Below, in pieces: positions 60,614 to 64,000 of a stretch of 64,000 nt of DNA. Position numbers and translations under genes: made by a program. Below the pieces are notes generated by a model. That model saw only the letters and a program-made list of their open reading frames with translations, was not told the origin of the DNA and did no database searches. Numbering within the stretch: position 1 is the stretch's first letter; each line of letters starts with the position of its first letter. The DNA is from Holophagaceae bacterium (GTDB lineage Bacteria > Acidobacteriota > Holophagae > Holophagales > Holophagaceae), in assembly GCA_021286765.1 (NCBI GenBank), contig JAJTBS010000001.1, positions 558,001-622,000 on the forward strand, read 5' to 3'.

Positions 60614-60619
60614 TATAGA
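60614..60619 (+). promoter_or_regulatory. Possible -10 element of mdh
   Basis: TATAGA (within TATAGAAT) lies 30 bases before the mdh start codon and 17 bases before its AGGAGG ribosome site. No convincing -35 is found at the right distance, so this is only a candidate. Confidence 0.32.
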
Positions 60620-60648
60620 ATGGGCCAAATCTCCCAGGAGGATCGAGT

Positions 60649-61635
60649 ATGAAGACCCCCGTTCGCGTGGCCGTCACCGGCGCCGCCGGCCAGATCGGAT
60701 ACAGCCTGCTCTTCCGCATCGCCAGCGGCGCGATGCTCGGCGAGGACCAGCCCGTGATCCTCCAGCTGCTGGAGATCACCCCGGCCCTGAAGGCGCTCAA
60801 TGGCGTCGTGATGGAGCTGAACGACTGCGCCTTCCCGCTGCTGGCCGGCATCGTCACCTCCGACGATCCCATGGTGGCCTTCAAGGACGCCGACTATGCC
60901 CTGCTGGTGGGCGCCCTGCCGCGCAAGGCCGGCATGGAGCGCGCCGACCTGCTGAACGCCAACGGCGGCATCTTCAAGCCCCAGGGCCACGCCCTGAGCG
61001 AAGTGGCCAGCCGCAACGTGAAGGTGCTGGTGGTGGGCAACCCCGCCAACACGAACGCCTTCATCGCGCTGTCCAACGCCCCCAAGCTCAAGGCCACCCA
61101 GTTCCACGCCATGGTGCGCCTGGACCACAACCGCGCCATCTCCCAGCTGGCCGAGAAGACGGGCAGGCCCGTCACCGCCATCAAGAACATGACGATCTGG
61201 GGCAACCACAGCGTCACCCAGTTCCCCGACCTCTACCACGCCACCGTGGACGGCAAGAACGCCTACGACCTGGTCAATGACCACGCCTGGTACGAGACGA
61301 GCTACATCCCCACCGTCGCCAAGCGCGGCGCCGCCATCATCGAGGCCCGCGGCCTCAGCAGTGCGGCCAGCGCCGCCAATGCCGCCATCGATCACATGCA
61401 CAGCTGGGCGCTCGGCACCCCCGAGGGCGAGTGGACCAGCATGGCCTTCGTGTCCGACGGCAGCTACGGCGTGCCCGAAGGCCTGGTCTACGGATTCCCC
61501 GTCACCGTGAAGAACGGCCAGGTGGAGATCGTGAAGGGCCTGGAGATCAACGCCTTCAGCCGCGCCAAGATGGACGCCACCGCCAAAGAGCTCGACGAAG
61601 AGCGCCAGGCCGTGAAGCAGCTCGGCCTCATCTAG
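60649..61635 (+). CDS. mdh: Malate dehydrogenase
   Basis: 328 residues with AGGAGG seven bases before the ATG. It interconverts malate and oxaloacetate with NAD. The N-terminal motif [23 protein letters not shown] is the animal/plant cytosolic-like (type 2) malate dehydrogenase form. Substrate Arg residues are in [15 protein letters not shown] and [21 protein letters not shown] is present; the catalytic His is in [12 protein letters not shown]. The gene stands alone, closed by a strong terminator. It fits a TCA-cycle or reductive-branch role with the other central carbon genes. Confidence 0.96.
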   Translation: MKTPVRVAVTGAAGQIGYSLLFRIASGAMLGEDQPVILQLLEITPALKALNGVVMELNDCAFPLLAGIVTSDDPMVAFKDADYALLVGALPRKAGMERADLLNANGGIFKPQGHALSEVASRNVKVLVVGNPANTNAFIALSNAPKLKATQFHAMVRLDHNRAISQLAEKTGRPVTAIKNMTIWGNHSVTQFPDLYHATVDGKNAYDLVNDHAWYETSYIPTVAKRGAAIIEARGLSSAASAANAAIDHMHSWALGTPEGEWTSMAFVSDGSYGVPEGLVYGFPVTVKNGQVEIVKGLEINAFSRAKMDATAKELDEERQAVKQLGLI

Positions 61636-61657
61636 GCCGCGCCAAGTGGAGGTGAAG

Positions 61658-61688
61658 ACGCAGGGGGGCGACCCCCTGCGTTTTTTTT
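61658..61688 (+). terminator. Strong intrinsic terminator of mdh
   Basis: A 10-bp stem (ACGCAGGGGG / CCCCCTGCGT) closed by a GCGA tetraloop, followed by a run of eight T. A textbook rho-independent terminator just after the mdh stop. Confidence 0.95.
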
Positions 61689-61775
61689 CGCCGCCACCGC
61701 AGTTGCCACGGGGTTCCCGGGTGGCGCTCCCCCTGGCTGGACCTATGCTGGATCATCAGCCGGAGGTGGACCGTG

Positions 61776-61988
61776 ATGAGTCCCGTGGAACGGCGTCAGA
61801 CGTGGAGCAGGATCGTGGGGGTGGAGCGGCGCGCTGCGCCGGTGAAGGTGCTGGATGGCCATCCCCTCCCGGACCCCACCCGGCTCGAGGATGAGGATTT
61901 CCAGGAGGCCCGGAAACAGCGTGATCGGGAGAAACAGCAGCTCCTGGCGCGCATGGAGCGCTGGGACGACCCCCCGCGCTTCGATTAG
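61776..61988 (+). CDS. Small hypothetical protein, 70 aa
   Basis: Starts MSPVERRQTWSRIVGVERR at the ATG 61776, with GGAGG nine bases ahead (a GTG at 61773 is also possible). It is highly charged, without signal or membrane segment, and its C-terminal half (LEDEDFQEARKQRDREKQQL) is predicted helical, maybe coiled coil. It precedes the MoaD/ThiS-like gene by 66 bases. No family recognised. Confidence 0.55.
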   Translation: MSPVERRQTWSRIVGVERRAAPVKVLDGHPLPDPTRLEDEDFQEARKQRDREKQQLLARMERWDDPPRFD

Positions 61989-62054
61989 ACCGACTCGCCT
62001 GTCTTGACAGGAAGGCCGCCCGGACGGACAGTGGCGGGGCCTTCCCGGAGCCCC

Positions 62055-62324
62055 ATGCCCCGCGTCGCGTTCACCCGCAACCTCCAGCGCCACGTGGCGT
62101 GTCCGCCCTGCGCGGTGGCGGGTGCAACCGTGCGCGAGAGCCTGGAGGCGGCCTTCGCCCTCTACCCGAGGCTCCGGGGCTACGTGCTGGATGAGCATGG
62201 GGAGTTGCGGTTCCACATGTCCATCTACGTGGATGGCGTGCCCATCGCCGACCGCAAGGGGCTCGGCGATCCCGTGCCCGAGGGCGCCGAGATCTTCGTC
62301 ATGCAGGCCCTGTCCGGAGGCTGA
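62055..62324 (+). CDS. MoaD/ThiS-like ubiquitin-fold protein
   Basis: 89 residues from the ATG at 62055 (GGAG four bases ahead). A beta-grasp pattern (VAFTRNLQRHV, ATVRESLEAAFALYPRLRGYVLDEHG broken by short loops, FHMSIYVDGVPI, VPEGAEIFVMQALSGG) ending in Gly-Gly, the mark of sulphur-carrier or protein-conjugating ubiquitin-like proteins. MoaD and ThiS need an E1-type ThiF/MoeB enzyme, which is not in the window. Only one base separates its stop from the ATG of the propeller gene, so the pair is translationally coupled. Its role is more likely tied to that partner than to thiamine or molybdopterin synthesis. Confidence 0.82.
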   Translation: MPRVAFTRNLQRHVACPPCAVAGATVRESLEAAFALYPRLRGYVLDEHGELRFHMSIYVDGVPIADRKGLGDPVPEGAEIFVMQALSGG

Positions 62325-62325
62325 G

Positions 62326-63435
62326 ATGTCCGACCAGCTGCTCGTATCCACCCGCAAGGGGCTCTTCTCCGCCCGCCGCCAGGGGAAGGGTGCCTGGGCC
62401 CTGGAGGAGGTCTTCTTCCTGGGGGACAATGTCTCCCTCAGCATGCGGGATCCCCGCGATGGCGCCTGGTACGCGGCCCTGGACCACGGCCACTTCGGCG
62501 CGAAGCTGCACCGCTCGCGGGATCGCGGGGCCACCTGGGAGGAGGTCGGCGTGCCCGCCTATCCCGCGCCGCCCGAAGGCCATGTGGAGAAGGACTTCCT
62601 GGGCCGCGAGATCCCCTGGCGCCTCATCCGCTTCTGGTGCCTCACGCCCGGACTCGCCTCCCAGCCGGGCCTGCTCTGGGCCGGCACGCTGCCCGGCGGC
62701 CTCTTCTGGAGCGAGGACTGGGGCGCCACCTGGCAGATGGTGGAATCGCTCTGGAACATGCCCGAGCGCCGCAAGTGGATGGGCGGCGGTGCCGATGCGC
62801 CCGGCATCCACTCCGTGGTCGTGGACCCGCGCGATGGCCACCGCGTGGTGGTGGCGGTCTCCAGCGGCGGCATCTGGCAGACCCGGGATCGCGGCCAGAC
62901 CTGGACGGCCCACACCAAGGGCATGCGGGCCGATTACGCGCCGCCTGAGCTGGTGGAGGCCCCGGAATCGCAGGATCCCCACCGACTGGTGCAGTGCCCC
63001 GGGCAGCCGGACCACTGGTGGGTGCAGCACCACAACGGCATCTTCCGCAGCACCGACGACGCGCGGAGCTGGACCGAGGTCACCGACGTGCAGCCCTCGG
63101 TCTTCGGCTTCCCGGTGGTGGTGCATCCGAAGGATCCCGATACGGCCTGGTTCATACCCGCCATCAAGGACGAGAAGCGCATCCCCGTGGAGGGCCGGGT
63201 GGTGGTGAACCGCACCCGGGACGGTGGCCGCACCTTCGAGACCCTGCACCGGGGCCTGCCCCAGGCCTGGGCCTACGACCTGGTCTACCGCCACGCGATG
63301 GATCTGGATGGCAGCGGGGAGCGCCTGGCCTTCGGCTCCACCACGGGCTCGGTGTGGATCAGCGAGAACCAGGGCGACGATTGGCTCACCCTGGCCGAGC
63401 ACCTGCCGCCGGTCCATGCGGTGGTCTTCGTCTAG
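62326..63435 (+). CDS. BNR/sialidase-like beta-propeller protein
   Basis: 369 residues from the ATG at 62326; GGAGG lies within the last codons of the upstream gene. No signal peptide, so it is cytoplasmic. BNR/Asp-box repeats are visible: SRDRGATWEEV, SEDWGATWQMV, TRDRGQTWTA, STDDARSWTEV, TRDGGRTFETL and SENQGDDWLTL, giving six blades. A Trp-rich, His-rich surface (WVQHHNG) may form a site. Such proteins are labelled exo-alpha-sialidase-like or WD40/YVTN/BNR-repeat, but sialidase Arg residues were not found. The tight pairing with the MoaD/ThiS-like gene suggests a joint function that is unknown. Confidence 0.8.
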   Translation: MSDQLLVSTRKGLFSARRQGKGAWALEEVFFLGDNVSLSMRDPRDGAWYAALDHGHFGAKLHRSRDRGATWEEVGVPAYPAPPEGHVEKDFLGREIPWRLIRFWCLTPGLASQPGLLWAGTLPGGLFWSEDWGATWQMVESLWNMPERRKWMGGGADAPGIHSVVVDPRDGHRVVVAVSSGGIWQTRDRGQTWTAHTKGMRADYAPPELVEAPESQDPHRLVQCPGQPDHWWVQHHNGIFRSTDDARSWTEVTDVQPSVFGFPVVVHPKDPDTAWFIPAIKDEKRIPVEGRVVVNRTRDGGRTFETLHRGLPQAWAYDLVYRHAMDLDGSGERLAFGSTTGSVWISENQGDDWLTLAEHLPPVHAVVFV

Positions 63436-63501
63436 GAGCGTAGGATCAGGGAACATCGCGGCGGCTTCCGCAACCTGCGGACCCTGCCTGGGGAGGACCC
63501 C

Positions 63502-63774
63502 ATGACCCGTTTCATCCGCACCCTCGTGGCCATGCTGTTCGGCGGCTCGCTCCTGATGGCCCAGCTCCCCAATCCGCTGAACCTGCCGGATCCCCTGGGC
63601 CTGTCCAGGAAACCCGAGCCGTCCCGCCCGGCTCCTCGCCCGGCCCCCCGCGAGGGCCGCCGCGCCGAGCGCCCGCCCAGGCGTGAGAAGCACCGCGACC
63701 AGGGAAAGCACAAAGGCCAGCAGAAGCGCCAGAACCGGGCGCGCGGCGAGCACCCGGGCCACGACAGGCGCTAG
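63502..63774 (+). CDS. Small exported basic protein, 90 aa
   Basis: A signal peptide (MTRFIRTLVAMLFGGSLLMAQ) and a mature part made of Pro, Arg, Lys, His and Gln (RPAPRPAPREGRRAERPP, REKHRDQGKHKGQQKRQ), low complexity and probably disordered. It could bind anionic envelope polymers. It precedes a lipoprotein gene. No function assigned. Confidence 0.55.
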   Translation: MTRFIRTLVAMLFGGSLLMAQLPNPLNLPDPLGLSRKPEPSRPAPRPAPREGRRAERPPRREKHRDQGKHKGQQKRQNRARGEHPGHDRR

Positions 63775-63798
63775 ATGCTGTTCATTGGAGAGGTTCCC

Positions 63799-64000
63799 AT
63801 GCGCCTGCACGTCCGCCATCCCCTCCGCACGGCCGGCTTCGGCCTCCTGACTGCCCTGGCCCTGGGCCTCCAGGGCTGCGGTCCCAAGGAGGTGCCGCCG
63901 GCGACGACTTCCGCGCCAGCGGCCGAGGCGAAGCCCGGAGCCGCCCCGGCGGCTGCGCCCACCCCCGGAAGCTCCGCACCGCCACCGACGGCCAGGCCCT
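63799..64000 (+). CDS. Putative lipoprotein (3' partial)
   Basis: Starts at the ATG 63799 with GGAG ahead; an ATG at 63775 is in frame but has no ribosome site. The signal peptide ends in a lipobox (LGLQGC), so the mature protein is lipid-anchored. After it comes a Pro/Ala/Thr-rich linker (PPATTSAPAAEAKPGAAPAA). The window ends within this linker, so the functional domain is not seen. Confidence 0.6.
   Translation, partial: MRLHVRHPLRTAGFGLLTALALGLQGCGPKEVPPATTSAPAAEAKPGAAPAAAPTPGSSAPPPTARP

Overview
The window is about 64 kb of GC-rich, densely coded bacterial chromosome with no visible plasmid, phage or insertion-sequence content. A TolC-type outer-membrane protein, a TonB C-terminal domain, many Sec signal peptides, a lipobox and an ArnA/ArnT-like group indicate a Gram-negative cell. 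The mix of an S55 (SpoIVB-like) peptidase in an apparent non-sporulator, a tricorn-like S41 protease, DUF3857/transglutaminase proteins, a phosphotransacylase-butyrate kinase fusion and several Cache-type sensor kinases suggests an acidobacterium, most likely of the Holophagae (Geothrix/Holophaga type). That assignment is inferred from gene content and was not tested by a search.

Layout. 1-3.2 kb: the end of an S55 peptidase gene and an exported beta-propeller protein, closed by a strong terminator. 3.2-10.1 kb: enoyl-CoA hydratase, nadC, a secreted S9 peptidase, a TolC-like protein and acyl-CoA dehydrogenase. 10.2-13.1 kb: a membrane histidine kinase and a LipB-Nudix fusion. 13.2-16.7 kb: a BaiN-type flavoprotein, two overlapping GAPDH paralogues and a small Fis-like protein. 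16.9-24.2 kb: pyruvate kinase, a DinB-fold protein, cinA, plsY-gpsA, a zinc-type dehydrogenase and CorA. 24.3-29.5 kb: a group resembling part of the lipid A aminoarabinose pathway (ArnA-type decarboxylase, two ArnT-like glycosyltransferases, a small EmrE-like transporter), with a small 11-mer repeat protein inserted on the other strand. 29.6-35.1 kb: purF, a hybrid sensor kinase and mtnA with a class II aldolase. 35.1-39.8 kb: a TonB-C protein, a large SPFH protein and small membrane proteins. 39.8-47.1 kb: the fused phosphotransacylase/butyrate kinase, two DUF3857-type exported proteins and a stand-alone phosphotransbutyrylase. 47.2-53.8 kb: a TfoX-N protein, GNAT, rsmE, ilvA and the tricorn-like protease. 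53.9-60.5 kb: a Cache sensor kinase, an M29-like aminopeptidase, a HEAT-repeat protein, a PilZ protein and mtgA. 60.6-64 kb: mdh, a MoaD/ThiS-like protein coupled to a BNR-propeller protein, and small exported proteins.

Working together: plsY and gpsA make the first phospholipid precursors. The crotonase, acyl-CoA dehydrogenase, phosphotransacylases and butyrate kinase fit short-chain acyl-CoA metabolism with ATP recovery. GAPDH, pyruvate kinase and malate dehydrogenase are central carbon enzymes. mtnA with the aldolase fits salvage of methylthioadenosine or 5'-deoxyadenosine. The clearest regulatory element is upstream of ilvA: a short Ile-containing leader peptide, an antiterminator option and an intrinsic terminator, which together look like a ribosome-mediated attenuator. 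No tRNA, rRNA, CRISPR array or known riboswitch was seen, and no gene-free stretch exceeds 300 bases.
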